DNA of 25,876 bases from Purshia tridentata (Eukaryota > Streptophyta > Magnoliopsida > Rosales > Rosaceae): NCBI GenBank assembly GCA_003254885.1, contig QANT01006060.1, positions 1 to 25,876 of the forward strand, read 5' to 3'. The notes under the pieces were generated by a model. That model worked only from the letters and a program-made list of their open reading frames with translations. It was not told the origin of the DNA and made no database searches. A program made the position numbers and the translations under genes. Positions 15,901-25,836 of this stretch are shown in pieces. Position 1 is the stretch's first letter, and each line of letters starts with the position of its first letter.

Positions 15901-17850
15901 AAAGCAACGATGAGTCCAACTTTAGCCAAATCCCCAACAAAGGGGCTGTTGAGCTGTAGCAGATGAACAGAGCTTGGATTCAAGCCATGTTTGACATGTT
16001 TTACAATATTGATTCCATGTTTATCTGCTCTTGTTAGATAAACAATAAGAGTCGATAGTATGACAGATAGGAGAGGAGCAATGGCTGGCAACCAAAAAAG
16101 TTTCTTGTTCCTTCTACCCTGTATGAGGATTACCATTATGAAATTCAGAAGTAATTAAAATTATGAATATATAATAATGACCCAGTTAGAACAAGGAACA
16201 GTGTAATGTGCTTTATACCCTGTGGGGTACATTACAGTGTAATTACTCACCAGAACTCTAGCGACAAGGATGGAACATAGGAATGAGCATCCAAGAATAA
16301 AATTATGAGGACTCCACTGTAAAGAAACATAAATAAATTATATAATATTTTAATAATAAAGGAATCATTTCTATTATAAAAAAATTTATGTCATACAAGC
16401 ATTATGTGACATAGAACTACTTTTTGATAATTGAATATTGACCAGTTTAATTTTTTGTTAGTTTGGAATAAAATTAAATATAATTATATATGTCATATTG
16501 CTCATGTGCCGAAATCTTAATTACAAGAGAATTAAGTAAAAGCGAGTATAGTACAGGATGATGAAAAGATGCCCAAACAGCTTCCATGACAGAGATAATA
16601 TCAGTATTGGTTGGAAAGTGAGTGATCCCAAGTAGTCCTTTCAGTTGCTGAAGACCAATAATAATGGCTGCTCCTGCCATGAACCCTACTATAGCAGCAT
16701 GGGAAATAAATTGCACAAGAAATCCCAATCTGATGAAAAAAATAAAAGAAGGTTAAGAAGTATATTATATATTCAATATCCGGATAACTCCGCACCATAC
16801 AATAAGCCCAGTTTAATGAAATTTAACCTGAAGAGTCCAAAGGCAGCTTGAAAGATACCGGTGAAGAAAGTTGCAGTCAAGACAAGCTTGGTGTAAGCAA
16901 TTGGATCAGCCCCAGGATCTTGTAATTTCTGAATCATGGAGGGCAAAAGAAGTGAAACCACAGCTACAGGTCCCATTGCTAGCTCTCTTGAAGTCCCCAT
17001 TACAGCATAAATAAGAGGTGGTACAACACTTGTATCTAATTAAGAGCACCATTAAATTGATTAAACACTAACATATATGACCAAATTAAGTTACATGATC
17101 GATCGACTTACAAAGGCCATACTGAGGATCAAGCTTTGCTAAAGTTGCATATCCAATACTCTGCATTAAGGAAACATGGTAAAATATATTGTAAGTTGTA
17201 ATATAATGAATATTTTCTATTGTCAGACTATGAATCTGGATCGATCATATTGATTAAGTTAACTCTTCGACTGAATATGTGCTCCGGATTGCAACGGTTA
17301 CCTGCATTATATGATAGCTGTAATTACAGGCGTGTTTATACTCAATAACTTTTTTAATTACCTGGGGAATGCAAAGGCTTGCTATAGTTAGACCTGCCAC
17401 AAGATCATGCTTGAATTTCGATATGCTGTATTTTCGACCCCACACAAGGATAGGAAATATCTCTTGCTGGACTGAGACTAAGCTTTCGAGTGTGGTCTGA
17501 TTCTTGAGAGATGAGTACTTGTTTCCACAGCAGGACATGTTTTCCCTCACAGAGTCCACAAGCTGATGCCACAGACCTGGGGGTTCAGGACCATTCAGCA
17601 CCCATTGAGACCTTTGATTGACAGTGCTTCTGTTTTTCTCAAGGTCATGATCAAGCATTTGATCCTCTGTCGTGCAGGTCTCAACTGCAGATGATGCATC
17701 CGCAGTTGATTGTGTGAAGTGTTTGGGCAAACCTGAAAAGATAATGTCTTTAGGACTTTCTTCGCCTGAAAACTCCAAATCCTCAGGCCACATCGCTGGC
17801 GGCCGGGCCCAATTGGTGTTTTCAGAATGGTTAGAGGCTGAAAAGGCCAT
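12936..17850 (-). CDS. low-affinity sulfate transporter, group 2 (SULTR2-like), copy A
   Basis: A proton-coupled sulfate transporter of the SulP/SLC26 family; plant group 2 members act in vascular parenchyma. In transcription order the exons are 17850-17362, 17160-17112, 17035-16828, 16729-16555, 16316-16251, 16118-15888, 15651-15525, 15274-14988, 13766-13573, 13460-13369, 13271-13195 and 13085-12936. They give 714 aa. The soluble N-terminus (1 to about 145) is followed by the membrane domain (about 148-545), including the signature region [20 protein letters not shown] and [10 protein letters not shown]. The STAS domain runs from about 546 to 714 with NIDTSG (T646/S647), the spot phosphorylated in related transporters. 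The start at 17850 matches the paralogue's; an in-frame ATG at 17916 has no counterpart there. The exon 11 donor is GC, not GT. Intron 8 is stretched by a minisatellite. The closest alternative name is low affinity sulfate transporter 3. Confidence 0.94.
13193..13194 (-). promoter_or_regulatory. non-canonical GC splice donor, intron 11 of transporter copy A
   Basis: Exon 11 ends ATTGAG and the intron begins GCAAGG, close to the known minor consensus AG|GCAAGT. The acceptor is a normal polypyrimidine (CT)n followed by CAG before 13085. The paralogue has GAG|GTAATT at the same place. Reading through the donor meets TAA at 13161-13159, which would remove the last 49 residues of the STAS domain. 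Confidence 0.75.
14110..14728. repeat. minisatellite, six degenerate units of about 93-111 bp
   Basis: Units begin with AAGAG(T/A)GTGTG at 14110, 14216, 14309, 14420, 14519 and 14623. Each continues through GGACTCATAACACTTTTTG, GGGTCACATCCATG, ATTCATGACCATTGAATTTG and TAATGTAT in variable form. The array sits in intron 8 of transporter copy A (13767-14987). The same intron in copy B is only 343 bp and lacks the array, so it arose after the gene duplication or was lost from the other copy. Confidence 0.9.
16208..16246 (-). other. conserved palindromic segment at the start of intron 5 (copy A)
   Basis: Just inside the intron 5 donor, the minus strand reads TGTAATGTACCCCACAGGG followed by TAT. 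It can fold as TACCC-CACA-GGGTA, flanked by TGTAATGT and ACATTACA arms. Copy B keeps GTACCCCACAGGGTAT at the same place (about 22421-22441). This may be only leftover duplication identity, or an intronic element near the splice site. Confidence 0.4.
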
Positions 17851-17960
17851 TGTTGAGTGAAGTGTAATCTCAGGGGAGAACCTCGTATATAGAAAATGGG
17901 CACTAGAGCAATACAAAGTATTTGATACTAAAGTGAATGTTCCATCCTAACTGAAGGACC

Positions 17961-17967
17961 TTATAAA
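17961..17967 (-). promoter_or_regulatory. TATA box of transporter copy A
   Basis: The minus strand reads TTTATAAGG 111 bp before the start codon, and the sequence is kept at the matching place upstream of copy B along with about 80 bp around it. The distance fits a 5' UTR of roughly 80 nt. Confidence 0.6.
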
Positions 17968-18057
17968 CCCATCAAAAAAGGTGAATTCAATGGTTGGGAA
18001 TTTAATCCTTTACAATATATATAAAATCAACCCATCAAGTATCTTGCCAAGGTGGTA

Positions 18058-18260
18058 ATTGTTTATACTTAGCTGCCTTCCACTACGGTTTTTGCTTCTT
18101 CTATATGAAAAAGTTTCGTTTATTTAAAGATACTTAAAGTACTGACCATCGCTAAACATTGTTAAAATTTGGCATGTGTGCGCCCCTTAGTTGCTTTGCT
18201 CTTGCCTCAGTTTGATTGAGGCATTTCATCAAGCAGATTGGCCCCATTCTTAAGGAAAAT
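18058..18260. repeat. promoter-distal segment shared by both transporter genes (copy 1)
   Basis: The blocks TTGTTTATACTTAGCTGCC, CCACTACGGTTTTT, AAAGATACTTAAAGT and AAAATTTGGCATGT recur upstream of transporter copy B at 24290-24475, and again in part at 24950-25245. It is the ancestral upstream flank carried along in the gene duplication. Confidence 0.8.
18203..18223. promoter_or_regulatory. palindrome TGCCTCA...TGAGGCA upstream of copy A
   Basis: Two perfect 7-bp arms (18203-18209 and 18217-18223) flank a 7-nt loop. The equivalent upstream of copy B (25160-25180) has 9-bp arms and a 3-nt loop. A retained palindrome could be a protein-binding site, but no function is shown. Confidence 0.35.
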
Positions 18261-18443
18261 AGCAAAGTAAGGAGCACAACCCCACATGTGCATATTAAAA
18301 AAAAAATACCCATAAAAACCATGAAGTATTATTCTCTTTGCTGGAGGGTGCCTTCCCATGTGTACGTGTAACACTCCTTTAGAAATTAAGGCCAACATAA
18401 AATTAATTAAAGCGGATGTTTTTAAGGCCCTTGAGCACTAAAC

Positions 18444-18621
18444 GTTGAGAAAATTTTCTATGTAACCGATATATCATCATGTGATGTAACTAATCCAATG
18501 TGTAAGGTAATAGTTGGACGGCATGTTTTTCTTTGTAGGGTATAATATTTATAACATTCACCCACACATATATTGGTTACACTACGTAACGGTGTATCGG
18601 TTATCGATCGAAAATCTCTCC
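18444..18621. mobile_element. MITE candidate with TAAAC target-site duplication
   Basis: The 178-bp segment is flanked by TAAAC on both sides (18439-18443 and 18622-18626). Its left end GTTGAGAAAATTTTC...TAACCGATA pairs imperfectly with the reverse complement of its right end GGAGAGATTTTCGATCGATAACCGATA. It has no coding capacity. It looks like a non-autonomous DNA transposon inserted between the two transporter genes. Confidence 0.55.
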
Positions 18622-18778
18622 TAAACATTCACGCGTGTGTAAGAGAGAAGTTTTGAAAGGGAGAGAAAGTAGTAACTATTATATACCGAGGTAGTAAGTA
18701 CCAAACTTCTTAATTTACCCTTTTGTTCCTCTATCAGTACTCAGCACCAATATTTTCGATCAATTTGCTAACAAATTT

Positions 18779-19136
18779 TGTTGGTATATCATGTTAGATC
18801 TTTGTGCCATGTTGAATATTTGGGCCATATTGGTCCTTAATTAGTTGGGCTATATTCCATGTTGGGGGATTGTAAAAGAGTGGAGGCTCTTACAATTTCA
18901 CAAATTATAAGAGGGGCTTGCCATCTCTTTAGAGGGGATCTCTCATTTTCTCTCTAGAGCTCTCACTCTTTCAGAAAATTGTGTACCACTTTTAATTCAT
19001 GTATTGAAACCCAAACACAAGAAAGTGGAGCCCGGATTCAAATCGAATAGACTAAACTACTATACATTCTCGTGCATGTTCTTGTGTGACTGATTTTTTG
19101 AGATCCAAATTTGATGACTTGAGCCTATTTCCAACA
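18779..19136 (+). mobile_element. solo LTR candidate
   Basis: The 358-bp stretch begins TGTTGG and ends CCAACA, the inverted TG...CA ends of a plant LTR retrotransposon. Inside are a TATAAG (about 18907), a CT-rich tract with TCTCTCTAGAGCTCTCAC, and a terminal GTGGAGCCCGGATTC region typical of copia-like LTR ends. No internal coding region or second LTR is nearby, so recombination probably left a single LTR. A clear target duplication was not found (AATTT on the left, AAAAT on the right). Confidence 0.55.
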
Positions 19137-19460
19137 AAAATCCAATTAAAAAAACTGATCATCAAAGCAGTACAAATTTGAAACTGGAACGACAAGTCTG
19201 AATTGCATTACATAGATCTCTTTATATCACAAAGCATAAACCATTAATTTTATTCTCTCAAATATTCTCACCTGCTATTTGCGTACAACCTAAGGGTGAG
19301 AAGATTGAAAGCATGCATCATCTCATTACTTTTGTCCCATTTATTTATTATGTTCATAAGTAGGATAGGACTAGAGTACCACACATACAAGCACGAAATT
19401 ACAAGAACCAACCCAGATGAGAATGATATGTTACATTTTTGAAGAGCATGCATGGATATA

Positions 19461-22400
19461 TTAACAAGCGGTAGCAATTTTTCCACTGAAACTTGCGTCC
19501 ACAGCTTCTCCAATGGTCACAAAAACCCTTCCTCCAATTTTTCCCACAAAGTTGGATAGCTTTAGTTTGTGAATCACTTGCCACCTAGGGTTGGCAATGG
19601 CTAACTGAGAGAGAGAGAGAGATTAAGGAGAATGTAAATGCAAATAGGTAATTAGCCAAAAAGGGTGAAAAATGGCTGCCTTGGTATTAATTACCTCAAT
19701 TCCTTTTGAGTTCAAATCCTTTTGGAGCTCCTCTAGAGTAGCTATTCCCGATGTATCAATGTTTATCAAATCTGCAAACCAATGTAAGACAATATTGTTG
19801 TTAATCCTGTCGAGGATACACATCATCAATTGTAATGATACAGATTTCACTGACTTACTAGACATGTCGAGAATTACGAATTGAATGGCATCTTTGGTGG
19901 TATTTCCTTTGGCGTCCTCCGCTTTCTTTGCAGTTATCCACCTCACAATCCTTGCATATACAATACAATTAAAAACGAATTACAACGTTATTCTCATTGT
20001 TGTTTCAATGTGAAGTTAATATTCTTATGATCTAATGTGTATGAGGTCATTGACTACCTTTCTCTAAAGAAATTGGCATTTGCAAAACAAAACAAGGCAG
20101 ACTTGACTCGGATTATGAGGACGCCAGGGATTTTAACGGCCATGGGAAATTGTTCCGTGTCGCAGAACGTATCCGTTCCAGGAAGTTTGCCAAGAGTTTC
20201 TGTGCCTGGTCGAATTGAGATCAGAATAATCTTTGTGAATGATATGGTTACCTGCATAAACATATATCCTCTCCTTGATTAATCGGTCAGTAGATATATA
20301 AGAAATTCCCCCTAAAAAAGAAATGCCTAAAGTTGATATCGAATAATATTCATCCCAAAAGCCAATACGAATTGAAAGCCTATATTATTTTAATTATGCT
20401 AAGAATCATACATAAGAATTGGGCATTTAAAGACATGACCTATTGGAAATGGGGTCCTACATGAGAAGGTGCGTCCTAGAAATTAAAGTGGAAAAAAAAT
20501 TCAAGTAGTGATGACCCTTTATGCATGCATTTACTATTAAGGCATCTACATGTCTTGCACAGAAAGTAGGAGCCAGATATGTGTATTGTGTTACCGCGAC
20601 AAGGAGACCAATCTCGACAGATGCAAACAGCACGCCAAAGAAGGCTCCTATACAAGCGAGGAAGTCTAGCTTATCAACCTTCCAAATTTTGTAGACTTCA
20701 TTGAGGTTAATAAGTCCCGGCAGAGCTGAGAGAATTATGGAAGCAAGGATTGCAGTTGGAGTGAAGTACAAGAGCTTTGTCAAAAACTGAAGTGATATGA
20801 TCACTGTAATGGCCATAACAACATTTGACACCGGAGTTTCACAACCGGCACTGAAGTTTACGGCAGTACGCGAGAACGAACCTGTTCATATTGTCACAAT
20901 AGGGCATTTATGTTGTTAGGAAAATTTTTTATTGTCAGACAGTCGGACATCTAATTTTTATTACTAATCAAGTGAAATCTTGTATGAATATGTAAGTGAT
21001 TTAAATTAACACGCCAACATATATAACATGTGCTGGAGATATTGTAATCAAAAAGCACTATCATATATATACTTCAGATTCAGAGATGATAAAAGAATAA
21101 ATGAAGTAAAAGAGAAAGCTATGTTGGTTTCATTAAAAAAGTTCAAGCAGTGCTAATGAAACTCATCAAAATTAAATAAATAGAGAATACAGAAGAAACT
21201 AATTACCGGTTGCAACATAGCAAGAAGTCAAAGATCCAACTATGTTCATGAAGCCCATTGCCATCATTTCTTTGTTCCCATCTATGTGGTACCCTTTTAT
21301 GGATGAAAAGGATCTTCCAACTGCAATTGCTTCCTGAAATTTGAAAAGATCACCCATTTCAATGAAGTTATTTCTATAAAAAGAAGAGATAGTACTATTC
21401 ATTTGATACGTTTTAGAAAACGTAAAGATAATAAGATCACATAATATAATTATATAACTCAGGTACGGCCGCCTCAAGTGTACAGTTAATTAAAAAAAGT
21501 GCTAGAATGATCTTTGGGTTTTGACCCCCATTGTACTGAAAAAAGTGCTTGAATGATAACCAACCGTGAGTGCAACAAGAGCGACAATGAGTCCAACTTT
21601 GACCACATCCCCAACATAGGGGCTGTTGAGTTGTAGCTGATGAACAGAGCTGGGATTCAAGCCATCTTTGATATGTTTTACAATGTTGATTCCATGTTTA
21701 TCTCCTCTTGTTAGATAAACAATAAGAGTCGACAGTATGACAGATAGAAGAGGAGCAATCGCTGGCAACCAGAAAAGCTTCTTGTTCCTTCCACCCTGTA
21801 AGCGTGGGACGGCAAGTTTATTACATACACATATATTACAAAAGAAAGCGTTTTAGACCTAACTAGCTAGTTAGTAAGATAATATGGTGCTAAAAACCAC
21901 ATTTTTGGACCCATTACACAACATGATTTTTTAATTTAAACCGTTTATTTTTAAGTTCTCATAAGATCGATCATCGTTGCAAAAAATCATTCAAATCCGA
22001 AACCGTTTAGCCATTTGATCATCATCACAATGATTTCAATATTTTATAAAAAAATTTTGTTTGTCATTTATTTTATTACAATTAGCTTATTAATAATTGA
22101 TTAAATGATTTCCAATTTAATTGATTTTTTATAAGTATAATCTTAATTGGGAATTAAAAAATAAAAAAGTTCAAATTATGAAATTACATTATATAATGAG
22201 TCCAAAAGGAAGTTAGCACCATATTATTTTACTAATTGATTAGCTCGATCTAGCATTGATATTAGAAAATTCTTAAATATTTAAAATTATGAATAAGTAA
22301 TTAACTATGAATTAATTAATAATAAAATTATTTGTATTACAGTTTTGGTCCCACATCTTTAATGGAATGAGTTTACTTGTAAAGATACCACAAAATATAA

Positions 22401-24011
22401 TAAACTCTACTTTATATATACCCTGTGGGGTACTTCACAGTGCTACTCACCATAAATCTAGCGATAAGGATGAAACACAGGAATGAGCACCCAAGAATAA
22501 AATTATGAGGACTCCACTGTAAAGAAACACAAGGAAATGAATGAATATATATAATATATATTTTCCTTCAATAATGAAGGAATTAATAAATTTTTGTTTT
22601 GTTTTGTTTTTAATCTTAAGGAGAAATAAGTAAAGTAACTATATATACATACAGGATGATGAAAAGTTGTCCAAACAGCTTCCATGACAGAGATAACATC
22701 AGTACTGGTTGGAAAGTGAGTAATCCCAAGTAGTCCTTTCAGCTGTTGAAGACCAATAATGATGGCTGCTCCTGCCACGAACCCTACGACGGCAGCATGG
22801 GAAAGAAAATCCACAAGAAACCCCAATCTGATAAAAAACAAAAATAAGAAAGCCAAGTTTATGATTAAAATAGTACAACTTAGTCCAGTTGAATTCAGTT
22901 CGAACAGTTCGGATAAAGTGTAGCCAAGCAGTACCTGAAGAGTCCAAAGGCAGCTTGAAAGATACCAGTGAAGAAAGTTGCAGTGAGGACGAGCTTGGTG
23001 TAAGCAATTGGATCAGCCCCAGGGTCTTGTAGCTTCTGAATCATGGAGGGCAAAAGCAGTGAAACCACAGCTACAGGTCCAATTGCTATCTCTCTTGAAG
23101 TCCCCATTACAGCATAAATAAGAGGTGGCACAACACTTGTATCTAATTAAGAGCACCATTAAATTGATTAATTAAACACTAACATATTTCATATACAGCT
23201 GATCGATGACCAAATTAAGTTACATGATCAACTTACAAAGGCCATACTGAGGGTCAAGCTTTGCTAAAGTTGCATATCCAATACTCTGCATTACAAATCA
23301 CATTAAGCCAACATTGTAAATTGTATTTTACCGGAAATATGCTCTTATAGACTGTGAATCTCAATCATTAATTAAGTTGACTCTTCATTGAATGTGTGGT
23401 CTAGATTCATAGTATATATTAAGAACATAACCAAACTGTCTGGCCATCACGTACCTTGCATTATAATACTATCAATTGATATGGTTAATTAATATACCAT
23501 GCATTTTGAGAACTTTGTTAATTACCTGGGGAATGCAGAGGCTTGCTATAGTTAGACCTGCTAGTAAATCATGCCTGAACTTTGACAAGTTGTAGTTTCG
23601 GCCCCACACAAGGATAGGAAATATCTCTTGCTGGACTGAGACTACGCTTTTGAGTGCAGGCTGATTCTTGAGAGATGAGTACTTGTTTCCACAGCAGGAA
23701 ATTGTTTCCCTCACAGAGTCCATGACCTCATGCCATAGACCTGGGGGTTCAGGACCATTCAGCACCCATTGAGAGATTTCATTGACAGGGCTGCTGTTTT
23801 TCTCAAGGTCATGATCAACCATTTCTGTTGCCGGACAGGTCTCAACCGCGAATGAGACATCAGCGGTTGATTGTTTGAAGTGTTTGGGGGAACCTGGAAC
23901 GATAGTGTCTTTCGGAGTTTCTTCGCCTGAAAACTCCAGAAACTCACGCCACGGTCCTGGTGGCCGTGGGGCGTGGATAACCCAATTGGCCTTTTCAGCT
24001 GAAGAGGCCAT
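19461..24011 (-). CDS. low-affinity sulfate transporter, group 2 (SULTR2-like), copy B
   Basis: The tandem paralogue of the neighbouring transporter, a SulP/SLC26 proton-sulfate symporter with a C-terminal STAS domain. In transcription order the exons are 24011-23526, 23285-23237, 23142-22935, 22827-22653, 22516-22451, 21795-21565, 21333-21207, 20881-20595, 20251-20058, 19950-19859, 19771-19695 and 19604-19461. They give 711 aa. Exons 2 to 11 have exactly the lengths of copy A, and only exons 1 and 12 differ, by three and six bases. All donors are GT. The N-terminus holds two copies of W-V-x3-P-x-P-P-G-x-W (W10-W21 and W82-W93). The signature [20 protein letters not shown] and the STAS NIDTSG motif are intact, and no stop or frameshift was seen, so this copy should be functional. 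Intron 5 is lengthened by a MITE-like insert. Divergence from copy A is concentrated in the N-terminal 80 residues. Confidence 0.95.
21871..22235. mobile_element. MITE candidate with 23-bp terminal inverted repeats in intron 5 of copy B
   Basis: The left end TTAGTAAGATAATATGGTGC and the reverse complement of the right end TTAGTAAAATAATATGGTGC match at 22 of 23 positions over the full arm. They bound 365 bp of very AT-rich, non-coding sequence. Intron 5 of copy A (16252-16315 joins a much shorter intron to 16118) has no counterpart, so the insertion postdates the duplication or was lost there. A target-site duplication is not evident. Confidence 0.7.
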
Positions 24012-24123
24012 TTCTGAGTGGAGAGTTTCTGGTAGGACCTGAGAACCGTATATAGAAGTTGGGCACCAAAGAAGTTCAAAGTTTTTGATGCTAAAGTGAA
24101 TGTTCCATCCTAATTGAAGGACC

Positions 24124-24130
24124 TTATAAA
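24124..24130 (-). promoter_or_regulatory. TATA box of transporter copy B
   Basis: TTTATAAGG on the minus strand lies 113 bp before the ATG, within the block (24088-24167) that is nearly identical to the copy A promoter. The same spacing in both paralogues supports it as the core promoter element. Confidence 0.6.
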
Positions 24131-24289
24131 CACACTAAAAAAGGTGAATTCAATGGTTGGGAGTTTTTTTTAACTAAAAATCTTTTATAGGTCCACATAT
24201 CCAAATTTAGTCGGTAGAGAAAAGACTTGGTGGAATCCATACTTTTTAAAATTAACATATCAAGTAACTTGGACGTGCCAAGGTGGTGA

Positions 24290-24475
24290 TTGTTTATACT
24301 TAGCTGCCATTCCCACTACGGTTTTTTGTTTGTTCTACATATGCGTAAAAAAGTTTCATATCTTTGAAGATATATTAAAGTGCTGATCATTGGCTAAACA
24401 TCTGGCATTGTTAGAAGCCCCTAACATGTATTTTGAAGTAATTTAATTACATGGATAATTGAAAGTGAACCACCT
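24290..24475. repeat. promoter-distal segment of the transporter genes (copy 2)
   Basis: It matches 18058-18180 upstream of copy A, and its part from 24320 on is repeated at 24950-25122 with an offset of about 630 bp. Shared blocks include AAAAGTTTCATAT, AAGTGCTGATCAT, AGAAGCCCC and TAACATGTATTT. The unrelated sequence at 24476-24949 separates the two copies. Confidence 0.8.
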
Positions 24476-24949
24476 TTTACAAGGCTGGCCTTGGGCCTCA
24501 GGGCACAATTTGAGGAAGCCCTCAAAATTTGAGGTTTCTTTATATTGAAAAAAAAAAAAAATGGATTGGAAATTAAACTGACGCTTGCAGCGTCTTTTGC
24601 CTCTTTGGACTTTGGGAACAGATAGAGACGCACGCAAGAGAATGGGAAAAACCCTCCTTTTGCCTTCTCTAATGTACGTAGTGGTTAACCCTGTATGTTA
24701 AATAACCCTTTTTCTTCAATGTTTAACCTCAGTCTCATTATATTTTCTCTTCTCTCTAATTTTCAATTTTTGATTTCCGAATTGTTCTTTTGCTGTGATT
24801 TTGTCAGTGCTCTGTGATTTGTGAAATTGGTTGACTGTATGAATTAGGTTTTGGTGAATGTTGTGGAGACTTGTAAGTTCCTCTCGGACCTCTCCAAGCT
24901 TGTGGTGACCATGTATGACTTAGATAGCTTGATGATGCTATCTAAGTTA
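24476..24949. other. foreign segment between two copies of the promoter-distal repeat
   Basis: About 474 bp with no match to the copy A flank. It begins TTTTACAAGGCTGGCCTTGG and includes a 14-A run near 24550. It also holds an ATG frame (24642) that meets a consensus-like GTACGT donor, and an AG-preceded open stretch from 24849 reading VLVNVVETCKFLSDLSKLV. These look like pieces of exons carried with a repeat, but they cannot be joined in frame as written and I do not recognise the product. At 24918-24947 an 11-bp perfect inverted repeat (ACTTAGATAGC / GCTATCTAAGT) encloses 8 nt. Confidence 0.4.
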
Positions 24950-25245
24950 CGTTTTTTTGTTTGTTCAATCTATGTGTAAAAAGTTTCATATATTTAAAGA
25001 TACTTAAAAGTGCTGATCATCGCTAAAAATATCCTAAAATTTGGCATGTTAGCTAGAAGCCCCTCTAACATGTATTTGAAGTAATTTACATAGATAATTG
25101 AAAGTGAATTAAGCACCTTTATATATTAAAATGATCACCCAGCGTCCTTCAATTACCCTTGCCTCAATGAAATTGAGGCATATTTCAACAAGCGTCGACT
25201 TGCCTTATTCTTGAAAAACAAAAAGCAAAATAAGAATAAACTGTT
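24950..25245. repeat. promoter-distal segment of the transporter genes (copy 3, extended)
   Basis: It repeats 24320-24475 and then continues into sequence that matches 18181-18260 upstream of copy A, including the TGCCTCA palindrome (25160-25180). This copy therefore joins the older flank, while copy 2 is the duplicated part. Confidence 0.75.
25160..25180. promoter_or_regulatory. palindrome TGCCTCAAT-GAA-ATTGAGGCA
   Basis: A perfect 9-bp inverted repeat with a 3-nt centre, about 1.15 kb upstream of the copy B start codon. It is the counterpart of the palindrome at 18203-18223 upstream of copy A. Confidence 0.35.
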
Positions 25246-25364
25246 GGGTAAACAGTTTGTTGAGTGGGGAATTAAGTACGATTGCCTTCACTCATCCTCA
25301 CCTAATTCGGCCACTGGTATTAACGTTATTATAATTTGTTTGACCACTAATAAAGTTACAAGCT

Positions 25365-25806
25365 AGATTTCCCAGAAAAGGAAACTTAGAGATTACCAGC
25401 AAGTGCCAATGTCCTAATTAAACTAAGAAAATCACCTATACATATAAGATATACAAGATTAATGCCAATATCAGTGAACCTCACCTATTTCATAATGTTG
25501 TCTGTGAAAATTAATTACTCTTTCTCCCTTCCCAATCTTTGTGACATATGGATATATATATATATATATATAGGAGGCTATGGTGTAAGATTTCCCAGAA
25601 AAGGAAACTTAGAGATTACCAGTAAGTGCCAATGTCCTAATTAAACTAAGAAAATCACCTATACATATAAGATATACAAGATTAATGCCAATCAGTGAAC
25701 CTCACCTATTTCATAATGTTGTCTATGACAATTAATTACTCTTTCTCCCTTCCCAATCTTTGTGACATTTGTATATATATATATATATACAGGGAGGCTA
25801 TGGTGT
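25365..25806. repeat. tandem duplication, two copies of about 220 bp
   Basis: Copy 1 (25365-25587) and copy 2 (25588 to about 25806) both run from AGATTTCCCAGAAAAGG to GGAGGCTATGGTGT with only a few substitutions and small indels. Each contains its own TA microsatellite (25552-25572 and 25772-25789). The high identity points to a recent event. No gene is visible in either copy. Confidence 0.92.
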
Positions 25807-25836
25807 GGGATTCCCACAAATTAGAAGTTTGTGGGA
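25805..25836. repeat. inverted repeats at the right edge
   Basis: TGTGGGA (25805-25811), TCCCACAAA (25812-25820) and TTTGTGGGA (25828-25836) form two possible stems that share the middle arm. They follow directly on the tandem duplication and may mark a transposon end, but the window stops before a partner could be seen. Confidence 0.4.

Noticed and set aside
17848..17916. Upstream in-frame ATG extending transporter copy A by 22 residues
   Set aside because: The extension has no counterpart in the paralogue, where the start lies at the position matching 17850, and it falls in the expected 5' UTR.
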